DNA of 57,830 nt from Ignavibacteriota bacterium (GTDB taxonomy: Bacteria > Bacteroidota > Ignavibacteria > Tepidaquicellales > OLB5): the NCBI GenBank assembly GCA_003820375.1, contig RPQH01000018.1, forward strand, positions 1-57,830, in the 5' to 3' direction. Numbering within the stretch: the stretch's first letter is position 1; each line of letters begins with the position of its first letter. Of this stretch, positions 35,106 through 43,879 are shown one piece after another. The translations under genes and the position numbers were made by a program. The notes under the pieces were generated by a model. It worked only from the letters and a program-made list of their open reading frames with translations, had not been told where the DNA came from and searched no databases.

Positions 35106-37052
35106 ATGAAATTCAAATATATTTCTTTCCTTCTTGTTATAGTTTTATTATCTGCGGCATTCAGCAGCTGCGGTAAATCAAAAAGAAAAGTTATCTTTGA
35201 TACCAAACCCGTATCAATAAAAACAGTCGATACACCTCCGGGTGCTGACCCGTCAGTATCTGCCGAAATGGGCGGTGAAGGGTTCAAAGGCGAAGGATGG
35301 ATATCAAAAACAGATTACAATATACTCGGTGACCCAAATGCTGTAAAAGGCGGAAGCTTAATTATGTCTATTCCTGATTTTCCCGCAACATTAAGAACCG
35401 AAGGAAAAGATGCTAATTCATACTTCAACAGGATGGCACAGGGTATGATGTATGAACCATTGTTATCCCTTGACCCAGTAACTGAAGAATATATCCCCGC
35501 ACTGGCTACACATTATAAGATATCCGATGACCACATGACATTCACATTCAGAATTGATCCGAGAGCAAGATGGGCAGACGGAAAACCCGTTACTTCGGAA
35601 GATGTTATTGCAACATGGAAGTTAATGGTTGACCCGGGTATTCTTGAAGCTTATTCCAATATTTTATATGGTACATATGAACCACCCGTTGCTGTAAGCA
35701 AATATATTGTTTCGGTAAAATCAAAAGAGCTTAACTGGAGACAGTTCCTTTATTTTGCAGTATCGATGAGAATAATGCCTGCTCATTATATAGGAATTTC
35801 AGGTAAAGAATACCTAGAAAAATACCAGTTCGAGTTTATTCCCGGAAGCGGACCTTATATGATAGACGTGAAAGATGTAAACAAAGGTCAGTCAATTATG
35901 ATAAGAAGACGCAGTGATTACTGGGCAGAAAAAGAAAAATACAATACAGGTTTATTTAATTTTGACCTTGTAAGATTTGAAGTTGTAACAGACCCTTCAC
36001 TTGAGTTTGAGAAATTCAAAAAAGGTGAGATTGATGTTATCAGTGTCAGCAGGGCACAGTGGTGGATTGAAAGATTTGACTTTGATGAATATAAGAGAGG
36101 GCTTGTCCAGAAGAGAAGAATATTTAACGAGAATCCAAACGGAGTATCAGGAATTTGCTTTAATATGAGGAAACCTCCGTTTGATGATATCAGGGTACGT
36201 CAGGCATTTTCACATTTATATGACAGGGAAAAATATAATGAAAAGTTATTTTACAATATGTATTACCCGATATACTCATTTTTCCCGGGTTCAGTTTATG
36301 AAAATCCAAACAATCCAAAAGTTAAATTTGATATAGATAAAGCACAGCAATTACTTGCAGAAGCCGGCTGGAAAGATAAGAATCCTGACGGATACCTTCT
36401 GAAAAACGGAAAAGTATTCGAAGTAGAGCTTCCGTTCTCAGGTGGTCCCGGACAGGAAAGATATCTTACTGTTTACCAGGAGGACCTGAAAAAAGTAGGT
36501 GTAAAATTAAATCTCAGGCAGATTGACGGCACAACAAACTTCAAGCTTGGAAACGAAAGAAACTTCACAATGCTTAGCATGGCATGGTCAGGTTTAAGAA
36601 TACCGAATCCTGAAAGCTCAATGGGTCCGGGAACTGCAGACCAGCCGAACACAACAAACTGGAATGGTATCAAAGACCCAAGAATTGATGAGCTATGCAA
36701 GCAATACAACGTATCATTTGATAAAGCAGAAAGAATAAAAATCGTAAGAGAAATTGATGCTATTGCAACAGCAATGCAGCCGTACGCTTTCGGATGGTAT
36801 GGACCATATCAAAGAGTTGCTTACCATAATAAATTCGGTTTCCCTGAATGGATGCTTTCAAGAACTGATGATTTCCTTATAATCCCTTCAATGTGGTATA
36901 ATGATCCCGTTCAGGCAGCAGAATATGAAGATGCAAAGAAAGATAATAAACTTACTATGACACAGGGTGAAGTTGACCATAAGTTCTGGGTAAACTTAAA
37001 AGAAAGAGAAGATAAAGGCGAGAAGGTTATATTAACATCGAATAAGAAGTAA
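35106..37052 (+). CDS. Peptide/nickel-type ABC transporter substrate-binding lipoprotein (second copy)
   Basis: 648 residues. A good AGGAG ribosome site lies upstream of the ATG. The lipoprotein signal LLSAAFSSC gives an acylated cysteine at about residue 22. The SBP_bac_5 domain follows, with DPVTEEYIPALATHYKISDD and RWADGKPVTSEDVIATWK, and the C-terminal GWYGPYQRVAYHNKFGFPEW. It delivers substrate, probably oligopeptide, to the DppB/DppC-type permeases encoded downstream. Two paralogous binding proteins for one transporter suggest broadened specificity. A strong hairpin follows its stop codon before the permease gene and may favour higher levels of binding protein than of the membrane parts. 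Confidence 0.92.
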   Translation: MKFKYISFLLVIVLLSAAFSSCGKSKRKVIFDTKPVSIKTVDTPPGADPSVSAEMGGEGFKGEGWISKTDYNILGDPNAVKGGSLIMSIPDFPATLRTEGKDANSYFNRMAQGMMYEPLLSLDPVTEEYIPALATHYKISDDHMTFTFRIDPRARWADGKPVTSEDVIATWKLMVDPGILEAYSNILYGTYEPPVAVSKYIVSVKSKELNWRQFLYFAVSMRIMPAHYIGISGKEYLEKYQFEFIPGSGPYMIDVKDVNKGQSIMIRRRSDYWAEKEKYNTGLFNFDLVRFEVVTDPSLEFEKFKKGEIDVISVSRAQWWIERFDFDEYKRGLVQKRRIFNENPNGVSGICFNMRKPPFDDIRVRQAFSHLYDREKYNEKLFYNMYYPIYSFFPGSVYENPNNPKVKFDIDKAQQLLAEAGWKDKNPDGYLLKNGKVFEVELPFSGGPGQERYLTVYQEDLKKVGVKLNLRQIDGTTNFKLGNERNFTMLSMAWSGLRIPNPESSMGPGTADQPNTTNWNGIKDPRIDELCKQYNVSFDKAERIKIVREIDAIATAMQPYAFGWYGPYQRVAYHNKFGFPEWMLSRTDDFLIIPSMWYNDPVQAAEYEDAKKDNKLTMTQGEVDHKFWVNLKEREDKGEKVILTSNKK

Positions 37053-37095
37053 GACCATTAGTACAATATTAAAGATATTCATTTATAAAAATTAT

Positions 37096-37140
37096 GAGAA
37101 CTCAAGAGCAAAAAACAATATTGAAAACTCTTGAGTTCTC
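37096..37140 (+). promoter_or_regulatory. Intercistronic hairpin between binding protein and permease
   Basis: GAGAACTCAAGAG (37096-37108) pairs perfectly with CTCTTGAGTTCTC (37128-37140) around a 19-base loop. There is no T-run, so it is not a standard terminator. A role in mRNA stabilisation or partial attenuation, known at this position in other ABC import operons, is inferred. Confidence 0.55.
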
Positions 37141-37166
37141 TGTTGAAAAATAATATAGCTTAAGTC

Positions 37167-38201
37167 ATGACATTTTATTTTATACGCAGGTTCCTGCTGA
37201 TTATACCGACCTTTCTGGGTATTACATTGATTACATTTACAATACTTCAGGTAGTTCCGGGCGGTCCGCTTGAAATGGAGCTGCTGAAGCTCAGGGGCAT
37301 GGGTTCTCCGACAGGAGAGGTTAGCAATTCAAACACAGGTCAGGGCGGCATAAACATTCCTGAGTCCGCAATGGAAGAAATGAAAAAGTTTTATGGATTC
37401 GATAAACCCATTCATTTGCGTTATATCACCTGGCTTGGAAATCTTGTGCAGTTAGACCTTGGAAAGTCATATGTATTTGCAGAGCCGGTTTGGGATGTAA
37501 TCATTTCACGATTCCCGGTTTCAATTTACTTTGGTTTAATAGGTTTCACATTAACATATCTGATTTGTGTGCCGTTAGGAGTGATGAAAGCTGTCAAGAA
37601 TGGGTCTTCATTTGATTTCCTATCCTCTGTACTGGTATTTGTCGGGTATTCTATACCCGGCTGGGCATTTGGTGCTATGATGCTTATATTCTTCGGAGGA
37701 GGAAGCTTCTGGGATGTATTTCCGCTTGGCGGATTCAGGTCTGAGGACTTTCAAAGCCTGGATTTAATTGATAAAATCTGGGACCAGGTGCATCATACTA
37801 TATTACCTGTTATAGCATACATGGTCGGAAGCTTTGCAACTCTTACTATCCTGACTAAAAACTCTGTGATTGAAAACCTTGGACAGGATTATGTAAGAAC
37901 AGCTTTTGCAAAAGGTCTTTCAGAGAAGAGAGTTATTTTTTACCATGCTTTAAGAAACTCTCTTATTCCGATAGCAACCGGATTGGGACATTTCCTTTCA
38001 TTGGTTCTTGCCGGCAGTATTCTTATAGAAAAAGTTTTTAACATTAACGGTATGGGTTTATTAGGATATTCATCTATCCTTAACAGGGACTATCCCGTAA
38101 CAATGGGAATACTTGTTATCTCAAGCTTTTTGCTTTTGATAGGAAATATAATTTCGGATATGATTTACGCAATTGTGGATCCAAGGATAAGGTTCAAATA
38201 A
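37167..38201 (+). CDS. Peptide ABC transporter permease, DppB/OppB type
   Basis: 344 residues, six membrane helices. The N-terminus has the DppB-type FYFIRRFLLIIPTFLGITLI with VVPGGP. The C-terminal permease domain carries the EAA-like loop (ARTAFAKGLSEKRVIFYHALRNSLIPIATGLG region) that contacts the ATPases, followed by ILIEKVFNINGMG. An insertion of about 35 residues (GSPTGEVSNSNTGQGG) between the first helix and FYGFDKPIHLRY is somewhat longer than in E. coli DppB. With the next gene it forms the membrane channel for peptides or similar solutes. Confidence 0.92.
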   Translation: MTFYFIRRFLLIIPTFLGITLITFTILQVVPGGPLEMELLKLRGMGSPTGEVSNSNTGQGGINIPESAMEEMKKFYGFDKPIHLRYITWLGNLVQLDLGKSYVFAEPVWDVIISRFPVSIYFGLIGFTLTYLICVPLGVMKAVKNGSSFDFLSSVLVFVGYSIPGWAFGAMMLIFFGGGSFWDVFPLGGFRSEDFQSLDLIDKIWDQVHHTILPVIAYMVGSFATLTILTKNSVIENLGQDYVRTAFAKGLSEKRVIFYHALRNSLIPIATGLGHFLSLVLAGSILIEKVFNINGMGLLGYSSILNRDYPVTMGILVISSFLLLIGNIISDMIYAIVDPRIRFK

Positions 38202-38281
38202 TCTGTATAGCAGGTATTATATTTAAATAATCTATAAAGATAAAGTGAACAGATAATAAAATTCAAAATCTTGTTAGCAAT

Positions 38282-39388
38282 ATGACTGAACGAACAATAG
38301 AAAAAGAAAAAACAACCGAGGAAATTAAAAGGGAAGAGAAGCGTGAGAAACAAATTTCCACATCTCTTTTTAAGAAGAGATGGAGAAAGTTCAGATCTCT
38401 CAAAAGAGGTTATTATTCATTTTTACTGGTATTAACTCTTTACATACTTTCCTTTTTCCTTCCGCTCTTTGTAAATAAAGATGCGTTAATAGTAAAGTAC
38501 GAAGGTGATTATTATTTCCCTGTATTTAAATTTTATGATGCAGGTTTATTCAAACAGAATATACAGGGAGAAGCACATTACCGGAAGCTGAAGGAACAAT
38601 TTCAAAATGATAACAGTGATAACTGGGTATTAATGCCTTTGTATCCTTATCATCCAAATGAGAACCTGCTCGATGAAATGGAAGGTTCACCGCCGCACAC
38701 TCCTTCGTGGGGGCATTTCATGGGTACAGATGACAGGGCACGTGATGTATTTGCACGGCTTGTGTATGGATTTAATATTTCCATTTCATTTGCCCTTGTG
38801 GTTATTGCATTTGCTTATACAATAGGTATTGCAATAGGTGCAATGCTCGGATTCTTCGGCGGTAAATTCGATATTATTGTACAGCGTTTTATTGAAATAT
38901 GGTCAACTTTGCCTTTCCTGTATGTGATGATTATTGTCAGCTCAATAATTCTGCCTAACTTTATTCTGCTGACATTGATATTAACCGCATTCGGATGGAT
39001 GGGTATTACTTATTACATAAGAGGCGAGTTCTACAGGGAAAAAGCAAGAGACTATGTTTCAGCCGCTGTGGCAATGGGTGCTAAGAACAGGAAAATTATC
39101 TTTAAGCATATACTGCCAAATTCACTTACACCTGTGATATCATTTGCACCGTTTGTGATTGTATCCGATATCAGCGCACTGGTTGCATTAGACTTTCTTG
39201 GCTTTGGATTACCGCCTCCAACTCCAAGCTGGGGTCAGTTGATTAGCCAGGGTATGAGCAATATTGAATACTGGTGGCTGGTTGGTTTTCCGCTGTTGGC
39301 AATATTCTTAACATTGCTTTCAATTGTATTTATCGGTGAAGCTGTCAGAGAAGCTTTTGACCCAAAAGTTTACTCAAGACTGCGTTAA
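38282..39388 (+). CDS. Peptide ABC transporter permease, DppC/OppC type
   Basis: 368 residues. A basic N-terminal tail of about 40 residues (many K, R, E) precedes the first helix. A periplasmic stretch of about 80 residues leads to the HFMGTDDRARDVFARLVYG element, which is the family's G-T-D-x-x-G/A-R-D motif. Five more helices follow with the EAA loop (YVSAAVAMGAKNRKIIFKH) and the terminal L-D-F-L-G-F-G-L-P-P-P-T-P-S-W-G segment. It pairs with the DppB-type permease. Both the N-terminal tail and the first periplasmic loop are longer than in E. coli DppC (300 residues). Confidence 0.92.
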   Translation: MTERTIEKEKTTEEIKREEKREKQISTSLFKKRWRKFRSLKRGYYSFLLVLTLYILSFFLPLFVNKDALIVKYEGDYYFPVFKFYDAGLFKQNIQGEAHYRKLKEQFQNDNSDNWVLMPLYPYHPNENLLDEMEGSPPHTPSWGHFMGTDDRARDVFARLVYGFNISISFALVVIAFAYTIGIAIGAMLGFFGGKFDIIVQRFIEIWSTLPFLYVMIIVSSIILPNFILLTLILTAFGWMGITYYIRGEFYREKARDYVSAAVAMGAKNRKIIFKHILPNSLTPVISFAPFVIVSDISALVALDFLGFGLPPPTPSWGQLISQGMSNIEYWWLVGFPLLAIFLTLLSIVFIGEAVREAFDPKVYSRLR

Positions 39389-39432
39389 ATTATTTTTCGA
39401 ATATAAGTTTTGTATATAATTATTCTTTTATA

Positions 39433-40455
39433 ATGGACAAGAAGAAGTTAGTTGAAATAAAAAATCTCAAAACATATTTCTATGTTGAGCCGACGGATAA
39501 AATGCTCAGGGATAACCAGAAGCTTTCTTTTAAAGTGAGAGTTCCTGCTAAAGCTGTTGATGATGTAAGCTTTGATATTTTTGAAGGTGAAGTGCTGGGT
39601 ATAGTAGGGGAATCAGGTTCAGGGAAATCAGTAACAGCATATTCCATAAACCGTCTTATACCTGATCCGCCGGGTAAAATTGTCGGCGGTGAAGTTATCT
39701 ATAAAGGGGTTGACCTCCTTAAGCTGACTTATGAAGAAATGAAAAAGTACAGGGGATATGAAATTGCCATGATATTCCAGGAGCCGATGACTTCATTGAA
39801 TCCTGTTTTGAAGATAAAACTGCAGTTAATGGAAGTCATACTTCAACATGAAAATGTTTCAAAAGATGAAGCATTTAAGCGTTCTGTTGAAATGCTTGAA
39901 CTGGTTGGAATACCTGACGCAGAAAAAAGGATGAATGATTACCCTCATCAGTTCAGCGGCGGTATGAGGCAGAGAGTTATGATAGCTATGGCTCTTTCCT
40001 GCAACCCTTCATTACTGATAGCAGATGAGCCGACCACAGCACTTGATGTAACTATTCAGGCACAGATAATTGACCTGATGCTTAAGCTTAAAGACCAGAG
40101 GAAAGAAGCTGCAATTCTATTAATTACTCACAACCTTGGTGTTGTTGCTGAAACATGCCAGAGGATAATTGTAATGTACGGCGGAAAGATACAGGAGTAT
40201 GGAAGTGCTCAGGATATTTTTGAGAATCCAAAACATCCGTACACAATCGGACTTTTAGAGTCACTGCCTGACCCTTACAATGAAAACAAGAAAGTACTTG
40301 ATGCAATACCCGGCTTAATACCGCATATTCTTGAGCTGCCTATTGGATGTAAATTCTGTACTAGGTGCAAAAATGTTATGGATATATGCTGGGAAAATGA
40401 ACCCGTATTAAAAGAGATGAATCCCGGACATTTTGTTAGATGTCATTTATATTAA
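39433..40455 (+). CDS. Peptide ABC transporter ATP-binding protein, DppD/OppD type
   Basis: 340 residues. Walker A GESGSGKS is at about 60-67, with a Q-loop in MIFQEPMTSLNP, signature FSGGMRQRV, Walker B LLIADEPTTALD and switch histidine in LLITHNLGVVAE. The C-terminal oligopeptide-transporter extension includes three cysteines (GCKFCTRCKNVMDIC), which in DppD/DppF homologues can bind an iron-sulfur cluster. An insertion of about 20 residues near the N-terminus (PTDKMLRDNQKLSFKVRV) precedes the core domain. It forms the heterodimeric motor with the next gene product. Confidence 0.92.
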   Translation: MDKKKLVEIKNLKTYFYVEPTDKMLRDNQKLSFKVRVPAKAVDDVSFDIFEGEVLGIVGESGSGKSVTAYSINRLIPDPPGKIVGGEVIYKGVDLLKLTYEEMKKYRGYEIAMIFQEPMTSLNPVLKIKLQLMEVILQHENVSKDEAFKRSVEMLELVGIPDAEKRMNDYPHQFSGGMRQRVMIAMALSCNPSLLIADEPTTALDVTIQAQIIDLMLKLKDQRKEAAILLITHNLGVVAETCQRIIVMYGGKIQEYGSAQDIFENPKHPYTIGLLESLPDPYNENKKVLDAIPGLIPHILELPIGCKFCTRCKNVMDICWENEPVLKEMNPGHFVRCHLY

Positions 40456-40495
40456 TTTTTAATTTTTTATTCAGACAAAGGTATTTATTAAATAT

Positions 40496-41548
40496 ATGAA
40501 GCCCGAAAATATTCTTGAGATTAAAAACCTGAAAGTAAAATTTCCCGTAACAGGCGGACTATTTCTGAGAAAAGTTGCTGAGGTAAAAGCTGTTGATGGT
40601 GTTGATCTGGAAATTGTTAAAGGTGAAACTCTTGGTCTCGTTGGTGAATCAGGATGCGGTAAATCTACCGTTGCCAAAGCTATTATTAAGGTACTTAAAT
40701 TTTCATCTCCTAATGTTGAAGTTACCGGTGAGATTTGGCTTAGAACACCTGACGGTGAAATTGATATATTAAAGCTCAGTGCTCATGATATGAGGAAATA
40801 CAGGGGATTTGTGCAAATCATTTTCCAGGACCCGTATTCATCACTGAATGCAAGATTATCGGTTGGACAAATCATTGAAGAGCCGCTGTTGTATCATACA
40901 TCAATGACAAAAGCTGAAAGAAATGACCGTGTTGCATGGCTCCTTGAAAAAGTTGGGCTGCAGGCAGAACAATCGAAACGTTACCCGCATGAGTTTTCAG
41001 GCGGACAAAGACAAAGGATTGGTATTGCAAGAGCACTTGCCACAAACCCAAAGATTATTATTGCAGATGAACCTGTTTCGGCTCTTGATGTATCTATTCA
41101 GGCACAGGTGATTAACTTACTGCAGGAATTACAGAATGAGTTTGACCTCAGCTTATTGTTTGTTGCACATGATCTCTCAGTTGTAGAGCATATCAGCTCA
41201 AGAATTGCAGTTATGTACCTAGGAAGCATAGTTGAAGTTGGTAACGGTAAAGATGTTTATCACAGACCGGTTCATCCATATACTAAAGCATTGCTGTCTG
41301 CAGTACCTCTTCCAAACCTGCAGAGCAAAAATAAAAAGAGAATTATATTAAAAGGCGATGTGCCTACACCGTTAAGAAAACCAAGCGGCTGCGGATTCAG
41401 AACAAGATGCCCGATAGCTCAACCGGATTGCGCACTTGAAGTACCACCGCTTGAAAATAAGTTTGGCGAACACTTTGCCGCCTGTCCGTATGTAGGTCCC
41501 AATGCAAAAGTAATTCATGAAAAGCAGGCAGTGGAAAAGGATATTTAG
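40496..41548 (+). CDS. Peptide ABC transporter ATP-binding protein, DppF/OppF type
   Basis: 350 residues. Walker A GESGCGKS is at about 51-58, with a Q-loop IIFQDPYSSLN, signature FSGGQRQRIGIARAL, Walker B IIIADEPVSALD and switch histidine LFVAHDLSVVEH. The C-terminal extension has GCGFRTRCPIAQPDC and a further C-P, again the cysteine pattern of the DppD/DppF family. It is the last gene of the importer operon, closed by a terminator at 41604-41636. All parts of a complete peptide-type importer (two binding proteins, two permeases, two ATPases) are thus present in one run. Confidence 0.93.
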   Translation: MKPENILEIKNLKVKFPVTGGLFLRKVAEVKAVDGVDLEIVKGETLGLVGESGCGKSTVAKAIIKVLKFSSPNVEVTGEIWLRTPDGEIDILKLSAHDMRKYRGFVQIIFQDPYSSLNARLSVGQIIEEPLLYHTSMTKAERNDRVAWLLEKVGLQAEQSKRYPHEFSGGQRQRIGIARALATNPKIIIADEPVSALDVSIQAQVINLLQELQNEFDLSLLFVAHDLSVVEHISSRIAVMYLGSIVEVGNGKDVYHRPVHPYTKALLSAVPLPNLQSKNKKRIILKGDVPTPLRKPSGCGFRTRCPIAQPDCALEVPPLENKFGEHFAACPYVGPNAKVIHEKQAVEKDI

Positions 41549-41603
41549 TTACAAGTTGCAAGTTACAGGTTACAAGTTGAAAAGTTGGAAGGTTGAAAAG
41601 TTG

Positions 41604-41636
41604 AAAGCAGGTTAAGAAATTGACCTGCTTTTTTTT
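41604..41636 (+). terminator. Rho-independent terminator of the peptide importer operon
   Basis: AGCAGGTT..GACCTGCT stem with the loop AAGAAATT and a run of eight T. The same stem and loop, in inverted orientation, end the barrel-protein gene at 48475. TTACAAGTTGCAAG and GTTGGAAGG-type simple repeats lie just before it. Confidence 0.85.
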
Positions 41637-41650
41637 ATGAAGGAATTGCA

Positions 41651-41764
41651 ATTGGAGTTAGACAAGGGGTTACTGATATAAGTATGATAGATTTTAATTC
41701 CAGGATAAATTTTGTAAACAACTCCAGACTTCGATTAACGTATTACCCCTTGTTCACTTCAATG
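41651..41764 (-). repeat. RAYT-flanking repeat, copy 1 (inverted)
   Basis: About 114 bp, an inverted and internally diverged relative of the copies at 42381 and 42545. Its ends are GACAAGGGGTTACTGATATA and ATTACCCCTTGTTCACTTCA, i.e. ACAAGGGGT(T/A)A-type terminal inverted repeats. Confidence 0.8.
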
Positions 41765-41864
41765 TAGCAGAAATTATATATTAACGAAATGTTTTATACT
41801 GCCAATTTAAATCGTATAATTTATGATTACGAATAGTTGTTTTACTTAACAAATTTCATAAATA

Positions 41865-42340
41865 ATGGATGATAGTGTTTTATTTCACATAACACAGGTT
41901 ACTCATTCTACAAGGAAAAGTGATAGAATGAAAAGACTTAATATTAAATTATTAAACCCTATAAAACTTACCCTTGAAGATGAAATTATTCTGGCTAAGT
42001 GGTTTGCAAAATTAGTTATAAAACATAAGTACATTATATTTGCTTACAATTCATGCTGCGACCATATTCATTTTGTTAATTTTTCCCGCCACAGCAGCTT
42101 GAAAATATTATGAAAAAGATTAAGATTGTAACATCAAAGAAGTTTAAAGAACTCATGAATGTTAATTTATGGGCTCAAAAGTTTAACAGAAAAGCAATAG
42201 ATAGTGTTGAAGGTTTTTCTAATGTAGTAAATTATGTCCGGAACAATAGGATGAAACATGATTTGTCTGAGAGTGAGGAATTAGAAAAAGCAATACAAAT
42301 GATGTTAACTCCGTTTGATAATTATAGCTGGGGGGGCTGA
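41865..42340 (+). pseudogene. Frameshifted IS200-like / REP-associated tyrosine transposase (Y1 family)
   Basis: Two overlapping frames make one protein. The first (41865-42113) has FHITQVTHSTRKSDRM and the HUH metal motif in CCDHIHFV. The second, joined by a frame change near 42080-42100, reads PQQLENIMKKIKIVTSKK and then LWAQKFNRKAID with VVNYVRNNRMKHDL, the usual C-terminal block of Y1/RAYT transposases (L-W-x-x-x-F-x-x-x-x-I, then Y-I-x-x-N-P). The frameshift and the altered residues indicate a dead gene. Such enzymes cut single-stranded hairpins and can mobilise short REP-type palindromes; three related repeats surround this one. Confidence 0.7.
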
Positions 42341-42380
42341 TTAAAATAAATATCCTGCATTACTTTTAGATTCTACAGCC

Positions 42381-42493
42381 ATTGAAGTGAACAAGGGGTA
42401 ATTCGTTAATCGAAGTCTGGAGTTGTTAATGCAGCATTTCATTATAATAATTATTTCGTACCTATATCAGTAACCCCTTGTCTAACTCCAATT
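42381..42493 (+). repeat. RAYT-flanking repeat, copy 2
   Basis: Begins ATTGAAGTGAACAAGGGGTA and ends GTAACCCCTTGTCTAACTCC. It is almost identical over about 105 bp to copy 3 and inverted relative to copy 1. Confidence 0.85.
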
Positions 42494-42544
42494 GTAAATC
42501 TCGTAAGCTAAAGTCAATGTGCAATTGTGAATCCCGTAAGCCCG

Positions 42545-42653
42545 AAAGTGAACAAGGGATAATTCGTTAATCGAAGTCTGGAGTTGTTAATGCAGTATTT
42601 CATTATAATAATTATTTCGTACCTATATCAGTAACCCCTTGTCTATCACCAAT
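42545..42653 (+). repeat. RAYT-flanking repeat, copy 3
   Basis: A direct repeat of copy 2 with only a few base differences (for example AAGGGATAA for AAGGGGTAA, and GCAGTATT for GCAGCATT). The near identity suggests recent duplication or movement. Confidence 0.85.
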
Positions 42654-42674
42654 TATAAATCCTTCATATAACAA

Positions 42675-42760
42675 AAAAAACGAAGAACGCATATGTTCGC
42701 ACAGAACAGGATAAACAGGAGTCTGTGCTTCAGCATTAACAATAATATGCGCTCTTCGAA
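42675..42760 (-). terminator. Long nested hairpin terminator of htpX
   Basis: CGAAGAACGCATAT (42681-42694) pairs with ATATGCGCTCTTCG (42745-42758) with one mismatch. An inner GCACAGA/TCTGTGC stem lies within the loop. On the minus strand it is followed by TTTTTTTT, so it serves the htpX gene. It is unusually long for a simple terminator. Confidence 0.65.
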
Positions 42761-42787
42761 AATTGATAAACTTTTTATATTTTACTC

Positions 42788-43645
42788 TTATATGATATCT
42801 AATGCCATATCATTCAATCTCTTTATTCTCTCTTCAACAGGCGGATGAGTGGAGAATAAACCAAACAATCCTTTCCCTTTAAGCGGGTTCACAATAAACA
42901 AATGTGATGTTGCAGGTCCTGCATGATTAAGCTGCGTCTTTTCATTTATCATATGCAGTTTTTTCAGTGCAGATGCAAGGTACAGCGGCTGTCCTGATAA
43001 TTTTGCTCCACCTGTATCAGCCATATATTCTCTTGCCCTTGAAATTGCCATCTGCAATAATATTGCAGCTATTGGTGCAAATATAATTAACAATAATGTT
43101 GAAACAATATTACTTCCTTCATCGTCGTCATCACTTCTTCCGCCTAAAAAGAATGTTGACCAGCTTGCCATTTCAGCCGCAAACGTTATTGTACCAACCA
43201 CAGCCGCCGCAATTGTGCCTATCAGTATATCATGGTTCCTTATATGTGTTAACTCATGTCCTATAACGCCCTCAAGCTCATTCCATGTTAATATGCTCAT
43301 AATCCCTGTTGTAACTGCTACAGCTGCATGCGAAGGATTTCTCCCTGTTGCAAACGCATTCGGCGTATCATCATCTATAATATATACTTTCGGCATAGGC
43401 AGATTTGCTCTCATAGAGAGGTTCTGTACAATCCTGTAAAGGTCAGGATATTCATCGTGATTTACCTGCCGTGCCTTATATAATTTTAGTATTACTTTGT
43501 CAGAAAACCAATAGGAGAAAAAATTCATACCTATTGAAAAAATAAAAGCTATTATAAGTCCTGTTTTCCCACCAAGCAAAAAACCCGCAATCAGAAACAA
43601 CATCATGAGCAAAGTCATGAGTATTATCGTTTTAAACGTATTCAT
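42788..43645 (-). CDS. htpX: M48-family membrane zinc protease HtpX
   Basis: 285 residues using the ATG at 43645, which has AGGAA eight bases upstream; the ATG at 43687 would add 14 residues not found in HtpX. Two membrane helices lie at about 8-45. The HELTH zinc motif is at residues 130-134 (GVIGHELTHIRNHD). Two further helices follow, and then the third ligand in REYMADTGGAKL. HtpX degrades misfolded inner-membrane proteins, working alongside FtsH under envelope stress. It is monocistronic with its own terminator. The length is normal for the family. Confidence 0.93.
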   Translation of the reverse strand: MNTFKTIILMTLLMMLFLIAGFLLGGKTGLIIAFIFSIGMNFFSYWFSDKVILKLYKARQVNHDEYPDLYRIVQNLSMRANLPMPKVYIIDDDTPNAFATGRNPSHAAVAVTTGIMSILTWNELEGVIGHELTHIRNHDILIGTIAAAVVGTITFAAEMASWSTFFLGGRSDDDDEGSNIVSTLLLIIFAPIAAILLQMAISRAREYMADTGGAKLSGQPLYLASALKKLHMINEKTQLNHAGPATSHLFIVNPLKGKGLFGLFSTHPPVEERIKRLNDMALDII

Positions 43646-43822
43646 TTTAATTTCCTGTTTTAGAATAACAATATTCGGAATGTCCAAGAGGTATAATTTC
43701 TACATACAAAGTTAAATAACGAAGATATGAAGCAGTAAAGTTCCATTAATTTCAGTTGGGAAAAGCGGTAGTTTTGTCTTAAATTAAGATATTGTAAATA
43801 TATGATAATTCATATAATAAAC

Positions 43823-43848
43823 AACAAAGGGGCATTAAGCCCCTTTGT
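43823..43848. terminator. Rho-independent terminator
   Basis: AAAGGGGC pairs with GCCCCTTT around ATTAA. T-rich sequence follows on both strands. It ends the minus-strand lipoprotein gene that stops at 43880. Confidence 0.8.
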
Positions 43849-43879
43849 ATAATATTTTTATTATAATCAGTAATAAAAA

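Noticed and set aside
41397..41651. 84-codon minus-strand open frame with QLFNLPTFQLVTCNLQLVT
   Set aside because: It translates the simple repeats after the importer operon and the antisense of the DppF-type gene.
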